From assembly GCA_947474755.1 (NCBI GenBank), contig CANJJE010000007.1, positions 1 to 64,000 of the forward strand: a stretch of 64,000 nucleotides of DNA, in the 5' to 3' direction. Position 1 is the stretch's first letter. Each line of letters opens with the position of its first letter. This DNA is from Burkholderiales bacterium (GTDB lineage Bacteria; Pseudomonadota; Gammaproteobacteria; Burkholderiales; Burkholderiaceae_C). The translations under genes and the position numbers were made by a program. This document shows positions 42,608 through 50,788 of this stretch, one piece after another. The notes below the pieces were generated by a model that saw only the letters and a program-made list of their open reading frames with translations, made no database searches and was not told the DNA's origin.

Positions 42608-43463
42608 GACGGAAACCGCGATAAGTGGGTCGGGGCCGAGTATAGGTTTGGCTGCCTGGCTGGCGACCCCGCCCGGTGCTTATTTGCTGGCCTGGGAACA
42701 GCGGCATCTCGACGCGGAGGTCGCCGATGTGTTCGGTTTCCACGCGTTGCAACTCGGCCTGCCGGCACTCGATGCGCTGCGCAACAACCGCATGCCGCAC
42801 CGCTGGCTGGCTGTTGATGTCGCACACCGGCTGGGTAGCGCCACCCCTGATGCATCAGCGCCAAGCCGCGCGGTCGCTTTGAACTGCGATTTCGATGCAT
42901 TGCCCTTCGACAGTCAGAGCCTGGACCTGGTGGTCTTGCCGCACACCCTCGAACTTGCGCGTGATCCCCACCAGACCCTGCGTGAGGTCGAGCGGGTGCT
43001 CATGCCCGAGGGGCGCGTGGTCATCATCGGCTTCAATCCGACCAGCCTGTGGCGCATGCGCCAGCAGGTCGGCCGCGCCCGCCGCTGCTTCGGACTGGGC
43101 GCTGGTACCTCGCTTTACTTGCCACGCGAAGGCGACTTCATTGCATACCGCCGCCTGCGTGACTGGCTGCGGCTGCTCAGCTTCGAGGTGGAGACCGGGC
43201 GCTTCGGCTGCTACCGTCTGCCTGTGCACTCCGAGCTGTGGCTGGCCCGGTTCGGCTGGATGGAATCCATCGGTGAGCGCTGGTGGCCGGTCCTCGGTGC
43301 GGTTTATGCGCTGACAGCAGTGAAGCGGGTGCGCGGTATGCGGCTGGTCGGACTGGTTCGCGATCAGCGCCCTCAGGTTGGTGGGTCGTCGGCGGTGGTG
43401 ACCCGGCAGGTGCGCCATCGCGAGGTCCGAAGCCTGGCGCAAGAAATGGCCGAGCATGAGTGA
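42606..43463 (+). CDS. Class I SAM-dependent methyltransferase
   Basis: A 285-aa protein with a Methyltransf_11-type pattern: LALNCDFDALPFDSQSLDLVVLPHTLELARDPHQTLREVERVLMPEGRVVIIGFNP. The classical glycine-rich motif I is weak or missing in the preceding region, so the SAM site appears divergent. The family is regularly found next to gloB and rnhA in betaproteobacteria. The substrate is unknown. The ATG at 42606 overlaps the gloB ATG on the other strand. Confidence 0.8.
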   Translation: MTETAISGSGPSIGLAAWLATPPGAYLLAWEQRHLDAEVADVFGFHALQLGLPALDALRNNRMPHRWLAVDVAHRLGSATPDASAPSRAVALNCDFDALPFDSQSLDLVVLPHTLELARDPHQTLREVERVLMPEGRVVIIGFNPTSLWRMRQQVGRARRCFGLGAGTSLYLPREGDFIAYRRLRDWLRLLSFEVETGRFGCYRLPVHSELWLARFGWMESIGERWWPVLGAVYALTAVKRVRGMRLVGLVRDQRPQVGGSSAVVTRQVRHREVRSLAQEMAEHE

Positions 43464-43484
43464 TCTGAACATGAGTGGAATCCG

Positions 43485-43943
43485 ATGAGCGAGGCCTTGC
43501 AGATACAGCGCCCCAGGGTGACGATCTACACCGACGGTGCCTGCAAGGGCAACCCGGGTCGTGGCGGCTGGGGTGCGTGGCTCACGACCGACGGCCACGA
43601 GAAGGAACTGTTCGGTGGTGAGCTTCTGACCACCAATAACCGGATGGAGCTGACCGCGGTGATTGAGTCGCTGGCGTCACTCAAGCGCACCTGCAAGGTA
43701 GTGATCTACACCGATAGCGAATACGTGCGCAAGGGCATCACGGAGTGGATACACGGCTGGAAGCAGCGCGGCTGGAAAACCGCCGACCGAAAGCCGGTGA
43801 AGAATGCCGAACTCTGGCAGCGGCTCGATGCACTGAGTGCGCTGCATGACGTGGACTGGCGCTGGGTCAAAGGCCATTCGGGTGATGCAGGCAACGAGCG
43901 CGCCGACGTGCTTGCCAACCGAGGCGCTGCCGAAGCCGTCTGA
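43485..43943 (+). CDS. rnhA: Ribonuclease HI
   Basis: A 152-aa enzyme degrading the RNA strand of RNA:DNA hybrids. The catalytic D-E-D-D set is visible: [19 protein letters not shown] (Asp), [15 protein letters not shown] (Glu), [14 protein letters not shown] (Asp), and [10 protein letters not shown] (Asp), with the His in VKGHSGDAG. It lies 21 bp after the methyltransferase gene. Confidence 0.96.
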   Translation: MSEALQIQRPRVTIYTDGACKGNPGRGGWGAWLTTDGHEKELFGGELLTTNNRMELTAVIESLASLKRTCKVVIYTDSEYVRKGITEWIHGWKQRGWKTADRKPVKNAELWQRLDALSALHDVDWRWVKGHSGDAGNERADVLANRGAAEAV

Positions 43944-44039
43944 CATCAGCGCCGACTGTCGAATTGGGTCGATTGAGCCGCCAACTGCGCATCCCGTGCG
44001 GCGGCTGAGCGAGCAGTAGGCGGTGGGCCTGTAGCGAGA

Positions 44040-44045
44040 TATACT
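44040..44045 (+). promoter_or_regulatory. -10 box of the rpsF operon
   Basis: TATACT (five of six match) lies 72 bp upstream of the rpsF ATG, leaving room for a leader of about 65 nt. No clear -35 was found. The E. coli equivalent leader binds S6:S18; I could not confirm such a site here. Confidence 0.45.
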
Positions 44046-44117
44046 CGCCGGCTTGCCTTGCCATACCCAGGTCGACGCTCGGGGTGGCTTCCACGTCGGA
44101 ATTCACAAGGAGATTCA

Positions 44118-44477
44118 ATGCGTCATTACGAAATCGTGCTCTTGATCCACCCGGATCAAAGCGAACAGGTTCCAGCCATGCTGGAGCGCTACAAGGGTGT
44201 GATCACCACCGGCGGCGGCAAGGTTCACCGTGTCGAGGATTGGGGGCGTCGGCAGATGGCCTACCTGATACAGAAGCTGGCCAAGGCCCACTACCTGTGC
44301 ATCAATATCGAGTGCAGCAAGGAAGTGCTTGCTGAACTGGAAACGGGTTTCCGTTTCAACGACGCTGTTTTGCGGCACCTGACGGTCCTCAAGAGCAAGG
44401 CCGAGACGTCCCCGTCAGTGATGATGAAGTCATCCGACCGGGAAGACCGCCGTGCACAGCAGGAGTCGCTTGCCTGA
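44118..44477 (+). CDS. rpsF: Ribosomal protein bS6
   Basis: A 119-aa 30S protein: [58 protein letters not shown], and [15 protein letters not shown]. The start at 44118 follows AAGGAGA. It is first gene of the rpsF-priB-rpsR-rplI operon. Confidence 0.97.
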   Translation: MRHYEIVLLIHPDQSEQVPAMLERYKGVITTGGGKVHRVEDWGRRQMAYLIQKLAKAHYLCINIECSKEVLAELETGFRFNDAVLRHLTVLKSKAETSPSVMMKSSDREDRRAQQESLA

Positions 44478-44514
44478 TTTGACTGTGTGATGCCGCTGCG
44501 GCCGAAGGTACCCG

Positions 44515-44796
44515 ATGAACAGGCTGGTTCTGACGGCGCAACTGGTCGAGAAGAATGCGTTGCGCTACACCCCTGCCGGCTTGCCGGCACTCGATTTCAG
44601 CCTCAGGCATGAATCGCAGGTGACGCAAGGCGGTGCGCCGCGTCAGGTGTCGATGGACATCAAGGCGCGCGCTGTCGGCGACATCACACGTGCGTTGAAC
44701 TGCCTGGAACTCGGAAGCACGCACGGTTTTGCCGGTTTCCTGGGATCCTGGCGCAACGGCAAAGGCATCGTTTTTCATGTGACCGAACTGGATTGA
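44515..44796 (+). CDS. priB: Primosomal replication protein N (PriB)
   Basis: A 93-aa single-domain OB-fold protein for replication restart: MNRLVLTAQLVEKNALRYTPAGLPALDFSLRHES, DIKARAVGDI and GSTHGFAGFLGSWRNGKGIVFHVTELD. Its position between rpsF and rpsR is characteristic of beta- and gammaproteobacteria. Confidence 0.95.
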   Translation: MNRLVLTAQLVEKNALRYTPAGLPALDFSLRHESQVTQGGAPRQVSMDIKARAVGDITRALNCLELGSTHGFAGFLGSWRNGKGIVFHVTELD

Positions 44797-44844
44797 AAGT
44801 CCCGACGGTTCCCATCATCGAATTGAATTTGACAGAGGTTTGAT

Positions 44845-45135
44845 ATGCCACCACCCCGCGGTAAAGGTAAGTTTTCAAAGGATCGCAAGCCCAAGCGCAA
44901 CCAGCAATCGTTGCTGTTCCGGCGCAAGCGTTTCTGCCGGTTCACCGTCACCGGTGTGACCGAGATCGACTACAAGGACGTCGAAACCCTGCGCGATTTC
45001 ATCGGCGAGAACGGCAAGATCACGCCAGCCCGCCTGACCGGAACACGCGCTTTCTTCCAGCGCCAACTGACCACCTGCATCAAGCGGGCGCGATTCCTGG
45101 CGATGCTGCCGTACAGCGACCAGCACCGCGTCTGA
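44845..45135 (+). CDS. rpsR: Ribosomal protein bS18
   Basis: A 96-aa 30S protein with the core [43 protein letters not shown] and [19 protein letters not shown] basic N-terminal extension ([20 protein letters not shown]) makes it longer than the E. coli protein (75 aa). It is a partner of bS6. Confidence 0.97.
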   Translation: MPPPRGKGKFSKDRKPKRNQQSLLFRRKRFCRFTVTGVTEIDYKDVETLRDFIGENGKITPARLTGTRAFFQRQLTTCIKRARFLAMLPYSDQHRV

Positions 45136-45148
45136 GGACACCCCCATC

Positions 45149-45601
45149 ATGCAAATCATCCTGCTGGAAAAAGTGGCGAACCTGGGCGACCTCGGTGATG
45201 TCGTCAAGGTCAAGGACGGCTATGCCCGCAACTTCCTGATCCCGAGCCGTGCCGCACGCCGTGCTACCGCGTCCGCGATCAAGGAGTTCGAGGTCAAGCG
45301 CGCCGAGCTGGAAAAGGCTGCCGCCGACAAGCTGGCTGCGGCGCAAGCTCTCGGCGAGAAGATGAGCGGTCGCACCGTTCACATCACGCAAAAGGCTGGC
45401 GTTGACGGGCGTCTGTTCGGATCGGTCACCAACAACGACATCGCCGAAGCATTGACGCGCATCGACTTCAAGGTGGTCAAGTCGCAGGTTCGCCTGCCGA
45501 ACGGCCCTCTGAAGACCGTGGGTGAGCATCTGGTGTCGGTGTCGCCGCATACCGATGTCGTGGTCGAAGTCAAGGTCGTCGTGGTGGGCGAAGCAGCCTG
45601 A
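45149..45601 (+). CDS. rplI: Ribosomal protein bL9
   Basis: A 150-aa 50S protein with two small domains joined by a long helix: [40 protein letters not shown], the connecting helix with [26 protein letters not shown], and the C-terminal [14 protein letters not shown]. It is the last gene of the operon and is followed by a strong terminator. Confidence 0.97.
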   Translation: MQIILLEKVANLGDLGDVVKVKDGYARNFLIPSRAARRATASAIKEFEVKRAELEKAAADKLAAAQALGEKMSGRTVHITQKAGVDGRLFGSVTNNDIAEALTRIDFKVVKSQVRLPNGPLKTVGEHLVSVSPHTDVVVEVKVVVVGEAA

Positions 45602-45644
45602 TCCCGACCTGATCTGCCGACGCGGCGCCTGGCGTCGCGCGTCC

Positions 45645-45694
45645 AAAACCGCTGTCTGCCGGACCTTTATCAGGTTCGGCGGCAGCGGTTTTTT
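45645..45694 (+). terminator. Rho-independent terminator of the rpsF operon
   Basis: AAAACCGCTG-TCTGCCGGACC and GGTTCGGCGGCAGCGGTTTT fold into a long stem (one or two mismatches) around TTTATCA, followed by a T-run. It lies 43 bp after rplI. Confidence 0.88.
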
Positions 45695-45801
45695 GTTTCC
45701 TGGTCGGCAAAGAGCCTGACCTTGTCGGGCTCGCCCTGGCGCTTGCCCCCCGCGCCCGCTTTGTTTCTCACGAGCGGGTGGTTTCCCGAATGCAAATTAT
45801 T

Positions 45802-45815
45802 TGTATGGGTATACA
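45802..45815. promoter_or_regulatory. Inverted repeat, possible GntR-type operator
   Basis: TGTAT-GGGT-ATACA is a 5-bp perfect inverted repeat in an A/T-rich patch. TGTATACA-like palindromes are used by several GntR/FCD regulators. No regulator gene is adjacent, so the assignment is tentative. Confidence 0.3.
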
Positions 45816-46048
45816 TTGAGCCTGTCGATTTGAAAAAGAGCCGGTTGACTGGTTTGCCGCCGCTCCGGTGCAAGCCGAGTCAATCGTGATTTCAGGTTTC
45901 CTTTTCGACGCTACATCGCCTGATTTCAGCTTCGACGCAGGTGCGATTACACAAGTTGCTGAACGGAAAGAGATCTCGGAAAACGGTGCGAGCGGTCACA
46001 GGACTGTCCAGATCTTTTCCGGTATCGAGATCAACATGCGCCTGAACC

Positions 46049-46090
46049 TTGATCTGAATCAAATTTATTTGCACGCTGGCTGAGTAAAAC
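46049..46090 (+). promoter_or_regulatory. FNR-type site with class II promoter geometry
   Basis: TTGAT-CTGA-ATCAA (46049-46062) is a perfect match to the FNR consensus TTGAT-N4-ATCAA. A -10-like TAAAAC lies at 46085-46090, predicting a start near 46097, which places the site centre at about -41.5, the classical activating position. The first Apc-like gene starts 80 bp further on. Confidence 0.65.
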
Positions 46091-46177
46091 CTGCCCTACG
46101 CAACACCGTCGAGTCCTGCACTCATCAAGGCTGCAGTTGCTTTCGATGGGCCTCACTCACAACCTCGGGACGACAAC

Positions 46178-48115
46178 ATGGCCCTACAGATCAACATCGA
46201 CAACGGCGGAACGCTGACCGACATCTGCATCATCGATGGTCCGCGGGTCGACAAGACCAAGGTGCTGACGACACCCTACGACCTCAGCAAGTGCTTCTTT
46301 GAAGGGCTGGAAAAAGCCTCTGGCGTTGTCTACGGCAAGCCCGATGTGCGACGTCTGCTCGAGGAAGTGGACCTGATCCGCTATTCGACGACGCAGGGCA
46401 CGAATGCGATCTGCGAGCGCAAGGGGCCGCGTCTGGGTCTGATCGTCGACGCGACGGGATCGCGCCTGATCGAGGAATTGGCGGCACACGACCCGCAGGT
46501 CTATGAAGCACTGGTCGGTGATCGGGTGGTCTTGCTTGATTCAGCGCTGGTGCTGGGTGGCGACTCGCAGGCCCACGTCGTCGGGGCGATCAACAAGCTG
46601 ACCGCAACGGGCGCCAGCCGCATCGTCGTCAGCTTTGGCGGCGTCGATTTCATTGCCGTGGAAAGCGCGTTCCGGAAGGTCGCGTTGCGCAAGTATCCGC
46701 GGCATCTGCTCGGCGCGGTACCCATGCTCTACGGAAGCGACCTCAGTGTCGACAAGGATCCGGTGCGCCGCACCTGGACCGCTTTGATCAACTCCTTCCT
46801 CCACCCCGGGATGGAAGCGTTTCTGTACAACGCAGAAAACCGTTTGCGTCAGTACCGGACGAAGAATCCGCTGCTGATATTCCGCAATGACGGCGACGCC
46901 TCCCGTGTCGCCAAGACGATTGCGATCAAGACCTACAGCTCCGGTCCGCGCGGGGGTGTCGAAGGTGTCAAGGCCTTTTCCAGTGTGTATGGCTACGCCG
47001 ATGTGGTGGCCATCGATGTTGGCGGAACCACCACCGACATCTGCCAGTACGTCTCTGGCGGCGTCGCAGAGGATCGCCGGGGGCACGTCGAGGGCATCAG
47101 CGTGTCGATCCCGCTGTGCGAGATCGTCAGTGCCGGCGCGGGTGGCAGCTCGATCATCAAGGTCGTCGACCGCAAGATCGTCATCGGCCCGGAAAGCGTT
47201 GGTGCGGTCCCGGGGCCGGCGTGCTTCGGGCGCGGCGGTCAGTTCGCCACCATCACCGACGCCAGCCTGCTGATGGGCTTGTTCGATCCGAAGTCGTATT
47301 TCGGTGGTGGCATGGGCCTTGACCTCGATCGCGCCGCGACGGCCATCGCGGTCAATGTGGCCGAACCACTGGGACTGAAGCTGGAAGAGGCGCTGCAACA
47401 GATGGAGGTGGCCTTTGAAGCGAAGGTCGCCGCCGAATTGCATCGCGCGACCCGGATTTCCAAGGACAGCGTGCTGCTGGCGTTCGGCGGCGCCGGGCCG
47501 CTCAACGCCTGCGGCGTCGCCGAATTGGCCGGCATCGACAAGGTCGCCGTGCCGCACATGGCGGCGGTGTTCAGCGCCTATGGCATCGGCACCTGCGACA
47601 TTTCGCAGCGCTATACCGAATCCCTGGCGCAACACGACCAGCGCGGGCTCGACAAGGCTCTCGCCACGTTGCAGGCCAAGGCCGGGCGCGACATGTATGC
47701 CGAGGGATTCGAGAAGGGACAGTTCGATATCGAGGCCCGACTGGTGGCCACCGATGCCAAGGGTGCGGAAACCATTTACCCGCTGACCGCGACACCGGTG
47801 TTTCCGGCGGCCATCGACAGTGCGACCACGGTCGAACTGGAACTGGCGGCGATCAAGCGCCTGCGGGCGGATACGGGCGCCACCACTCGGGTCAGCGTGG
47901 GCGCTGTCGCGACAAAGACCGGCGTACGAAACATCCTCGCCCGTGGCCATGGCCGCATCGATGTCCCGGTGTACCAGCTCGGCGCACTGAAGCCGGGCGA
48001 TCACGCGCCGGGCCCGGCCATCGTTGAGGAAGACTATTTCACCTGCCGCGTGCTCGAGGGTTGGACCTTCGTGATCAGCGACGCTGGCGACATCCTGTTG
48101 AACAGAAAGGCTTGA
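46178..48115 (+). CDS. Acetophenone carboxylase-like subunit 1 (hydantoinase A/oxoprolinase family)
   Basis: A 645-aa (about 70 kDa) HyuA-type ATPase of the acetokinase-like fold. The two phosphate-binding loops are INIDNGGTLTDICIIDG at the N-terminus and VVAIDVGGTTTDICQYVSGG in the middle; IRYSTTQGTNAICERKGPRLGL and YSSGPRGGVEGVKAF are also typical. In known Apc and acetone carboxylases these subunits activate bicarbonate and the ketone by phosphorylation. The size matches the ~70 kDa Apc subunit, and the gene is first in a five-gene set of matching sizes. The start is the ATG at 46178 with a weak Shine-Dalgarno. The ketone substrate is not determinable from sequence. Confidence 0.75.
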   Translation: MALQINIDNGGTLTDICIIDGPRVDKTKVLTTPYDLSKCFFEGLEKASGVVYGKPDVRRLLEEVDLIRYSTTQGTNAICERKGPRLGLIVDATGSRLIEELAAHDPQVYEALVGDRVVLLDSALVLGGDSQAHVVGAINKLTATGASRIVVSFGGVDFIAVESAFRKVALRKYPRHLLGAVPMLYGSDLSVDKDPVRRTWTALINSFLHPGMEAFLYNAENRLRQYRTKNPLLIFRNDGDASRVAKTIAIKTYSSGPRGGVEGVKAFSSVYGYADVVAIDVGGTTTDICQYVSGGVAEDRRGHVEGISVSIPLCEIVSAGAGGSSIIKVVDRKIVIGPESVGAVPGPACFGRGGQFATITDASLLMGLFDPKSYFGGGMGLDLDRAATAIAVNVAEPLGLKLEEALQQMEVAFEAKVAAELHRATRISKDSVLLAFGGAGPLNACGVAELAGIDKVAVPHMAAVFSAYGIGTCDISQRYTESLAQHDQRGLDKALATLQAKAGRDMYAEGFEKGQFDIEARLVATDAKGAETIYPLTATPVFPAAIDSATTVELELAAIKRLRADTGATTRVSVGAVATKTGVRNILARGHGRIDVPVYQLGALKPGDHAPGPAIVEEDYFTCRVLEGWTFVISDAGDILLNRKA

Positions 48116-48120
48116 AGACC

Positions 48121-48522
48121 ATGAAGGTTCTGATGACGGAATACCTTCGCGTCGATCTCGATGCGGAGCAGTGGGAATGCCGGGTCTGCGACCACCTGAT
48201 CGGCACGGCGACCAGGAGCTACAAGGAAGGCATGCTGGTCTATGACCGCGACCCTCGCGAGATCCATCCGCCCATCATCGACCCCGAGCGATACAAGTTC
48301 ACCTTCAGCCCCGATCCGGAGTGGGTACGCATCCTCGAGTACTACTGCCCGAATTGCGGCACGCAGGTCGAGACCGAGTACGCGATACCGGGACATCCGC
48401 CGCTGCACGACATGCAACCCGACCTGCCCGCGCTGCGCGCGCAATGGGCCGGACGTGAGGAACTGAAAGAAGGCGTGGTCGGCCCGGCGGTGACTTCCGG
48501 CTCAGGCGGCCACTCACACTGA
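48121..48522 (+). CDS. Acetophenone carboxylase-like small subunit (acetone carboxylase gamma-type)
   Basis: A 133-aa (about 15 kDa) zinc-ribbon-like protein related to the acetone carboxylase gamma subunit. It shows EYLRVDLDAEQWECRVCDHLIG (C-x2-C), the segment YKEGMLVYDRDPREIHPPII, and ILEYYCPNCGTQVETEYAIPGHPPLHDM (second C-x2-C). Four cysteines suggest one bound metal. The C-terminus is Gly/Ser/His-rich (GSGGHSH). The ATG at 48121 lies 5 bp after subunit 1; the track start at 48061 is inside that gene. An 85-bp gap follows before subunit 3. Confidence 0.75.
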   Translation: MKVLMTEYLRVDLDAEQWECRVCDHLIGTATRSYKEGMLVYDRDPREIHPPIIDPERYKFTFSPDPEWVRILEYYCPNCGTQVETEYAIPGHPPLHDMQPDLPALRAQWAGREELKEGVVGPAVTSGSGGHSH

Positions 48523-48607
48523 TCGATCCGCCGCGAACTGGTGTCCCTTCGGCACCTGTCCTCGCGGTGCCATCGAGCGCCAGCCGCCATCCAAGCAAGG
48601 AGAAGAA

Positions 48608-50743
48608 ATGCGACGCATATCCGTAGACATCGGCGGCACGTTCACAGACTGTTTTGTCGTGTGGGACGGCCAATACATCGAAGCCAAGGCGCTGACCACC
48701 CATCACAACCTGGCGCTGGGGTTCAACGAGGCGCTGGAGAAGGCCAACAAGGTGCTCGGCCTTGAACTCGAGACGATCCTGTCGCAGGTGGATTCGGTGC
48801 GATACGCCACCACGCTGGGCACCAACGCGCTGATCGAGCACAAGGGTCCGAAGATCGGCATGCTGGTCACCGCAGGCTTCGAAGCCACGGTGCCGCTCAG
48901 CCGCGCACGCGGCTACGGCGAGGGGCTCGACAACCTCGGCAAGCAGGACATGCCCAATGCGCAGCGCCCCGCGCCCCTGGTTGAAGCGCACATGATTCGC
49001 GGCGTGCGCGAGCGCCTGGACTTCCAGGGCAAGCTGGTGATGCCCCTGGACGAAGAGGATGTACGCCGGCAGATCCGATCGCTGGTGAATTCCGGTGCGC
49101 AGATCATCGTCGTCGCGCTGGTCAACAGCGTCGTCAACCCGGCCCATGAGCAGCGCATCGAGGAGATCCTGCTGGAGGAGTATCCGTCGCACCTGCTGGG
49201 AGCGATCCCGATCATCCTGTCGCATCAGGTCGCGGGCCGCAAGGGCGAATATGTTCGTGCCACTTCGGCCGTCATCGACGGCTACCTGCACTCCACGATG
49301 TACCACGCGCTGTCGGCGCTGGAGCAGAACCTGCGTGCGCACAAGTACGACAAACCGATGCTGGTGATCCACAACTCCGGCGGCATGGCGCAGTTGAACT
49401 CCACCGACGCCCTGCAGACGATCCACTCAGGCCCGGTCTCGGGCATCGCAGCGTCCGAGCACCTCGCGATGCAAGCCGGCCTGGGCAATGTGGTGGCCAC
49501 CGACATGGGCGGCACCAGCTACGACATCGGCATCGTGGTCGAGGGCGGCATCAAGCACTATGACTTCAATCCGGTCATCGACCGCTGGCTGGTGTCGGTA
49601 CCGATGGTCCACCTGGTGACGCTGGGTGCAGGTGGCGGCTCGATTGCCACTTACGACCGGATGTACAACACGGTGAAGTGCGGCCCGCAGAGCGCGGGCT
49701 CCGATCCGGGGCCGGCCTGCTACGACCGTGGCGGCATGAGTGCCACGGTGACCGACGCCGATCTGCTGCTGGGCTATCTCGACGCGAAGAATTACGCCGG
49801 CGGCTCCATTCCACTGAACCTGCGCCGGGCCACCGCTGCCATCGAGGACACACTTTGCGAAGACCTCGACTGCTCGGTCATCGAGGCGGCGCTGATGATC
49901 CGCGAGAAGGTCGATGACAACATGGCCAACGGCCTGTTCACCGAGCTGCGCGCGCGTGGCTATGACCCGAAGGCGTTCACGATGCTCGCCTACGGCGGTA
50001 ACGGTCCCTTGCACTGCTGTGGCATCGCACGCAACCTGGGCATCGACAAGATCCTGGCACCGCCGCTCAGCTCGGTGTTCTCGGCGGTCGGTGCGGGCAA
50101 CATGCACCAGCTGCACATCCACGAGCAGTCGCTCTACATGGTGCTCTACGACTCGAACAGTCGGCACATCTTCGACGACTACAAGCGCTTCAACAGCATC
50201 GTGGTCGAGCTGAAGGAAATGGGCACGCAGGACCTGATCCGGCAGGGCATTCCTCGCGAGCAGATCCAGCACAGCCTGGAGCTCGACATGCGATACGGAA
50301 ACCAGCTCGTGCAGACCACTGCGGTGATTCCGCAGCACGAAGTGCATGGAGCGGCCGACGTGCTGGCGATCATTTCGCAGTTCTCGAACGACTACGGCAA
50401 GCGTTTCGGCGAGGGCAGTCAGGCGCCCGAGGCCGGTATCCGTATCAACACGATCCGGGTTGCCGCGTTCGTCCAGCTCGAAACCGTGGAGTTCGAGGAC
50501 ATCAAGGCGGTGCCCAAGGAGCAGCGCAAGCCGCCGCCCAAGCCGGAGACCGTGCGCAAATGCCATTTCGTGGGACACGAAGGCGTGGTGGAGACGCCGG
50601 TGTGGAGCCGCTCGGCCATCGAGCCCGGGGTGCAGATTTCCGGCCCGGCCATCATCGCCTCCGAAGTCACCACCTTCCTGGTCGACCCGGGCTGGACCTT
50701 CGTCGCAGCAAGGCAAGGCGCCTCCTGGTTCCTGCGCGGCTGA
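48608..50743 (+). CDS. Acetophenone carboxylase-like subunit 3 (hydantoinase A/oxoprolinase family)
   Basis: A 711-aa (about 78 kDa) second HyuA-type ATPase. Phosphate loops: RRISVDIGGTFTDCFVVWDG and VVATDMGGTSYDIGIVVEGG, with VRYATTLGTNALIEHKGPKIGML, IHSGPVSGIAASEHLA and LGAGGGSIATYD. Residues differ widely from subunit 1, so the two large HyuA-type subunits are not a recent duplication, as in the known Apc complex. The ATG at 48608 follows AAGGAGA. The C-terminal GVVETPVWSRSAIEPGVQISGPAIIASEVTTFLVDPG is the usual HyuA end. Confidence 0.75.
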   Translation: MRRISVDIGGTFTDCFVVWDGQYIEAKALTTHHNLALGFNEALEKANKVLGLELETILSQVDSVRYATTLGTNALIEHKGPKIGMLVTAGFEATVPLSRARGYGEGLDNLGKQDMPNAQRPAPLVEAHMIRGVRERLDFQGKLVMPLDEEDVRRQIRSLVNSGAQIIVVALVNSVVNPAHEQRIEEILLEEYPSHLLGAIPIILSHQVAGRKGEYVRATSAVIDGYLHSTMYHALSALEQNLRAHKYDKPMLVIHNSGGMAQLNSTDALQTIHSGPVSGIAASEHLAMQAGLGNVVATDMGGTSYDIGIVVEGGIKHYDFNPVIDRWLVSVPMVHLVTLGAGGGSIATYDRMYNTVKCGPQSAGSDPGPACYDRGGMSATVTDADLLLGYLDAKNYAGGSIPLNLRRATAAIEDTLCEDLDCSVIEAALMIREKVDDNMANGLFTELRARGYDPKAFTMLAYGGNGPLHCCGIARNLGIDKILAPPLSSVFSAVGAGNMHQLHIHEQSLYMVLYDSNSRHIFDDYKRFNSIVVELKEMGTQDLIRQGIPREQIQHSLELDMRYGNQLVQTTAVIPQHEVHGAADVLAIISQFSNDYGKRFGEGSQAPEAGIRINTIRVAAFVQLETVEFEDIKAVPKEQRKPPPKPETVRKCHFVGHEGVVETPVWSRSAIEPGVQISGPAIIASEVTTFLVDPGWTFVAARQGASWFLRG

Positions 50744-50788
50744 TGCCCCGCAGGACACACGCCGAACCGACAAACATCGAGGATTGAC

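Larger units (their letters stand above)
45698..46177. other. 480-bp intergenic regulatory region before the Apc-like operon
   Basis: No convincing gene. It holds a G/C hairpin GAGCCTGAC-CTT-GTCGGGCTC (45712-45732, one G-T pair), an inverted pair CCCGCT...AGCGGG (45755-45778), an A/T-rich patch with TGTAT-N4-ATACA (45802-45815) and an FNR-type palindrome (46049-46062). A 71-codon ORF (45868-46083) is not family-like and contains the FNR site, so it is not called. Confidence 0.6.

Noticed and set aside
44046-44117. S6:S18 autoregulatory leader structure before rpsF
   Set aside because: The known binding motif could not be identified with confidence by eye.
45868-46083. 71-codon forward ORF in the gap before the Apc-like operon
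   Set aside because: Low-complexity composition, no family resemblance, no Shine-Dalgarno, and it contains the FNR site and nearly reaches the predicted -10.
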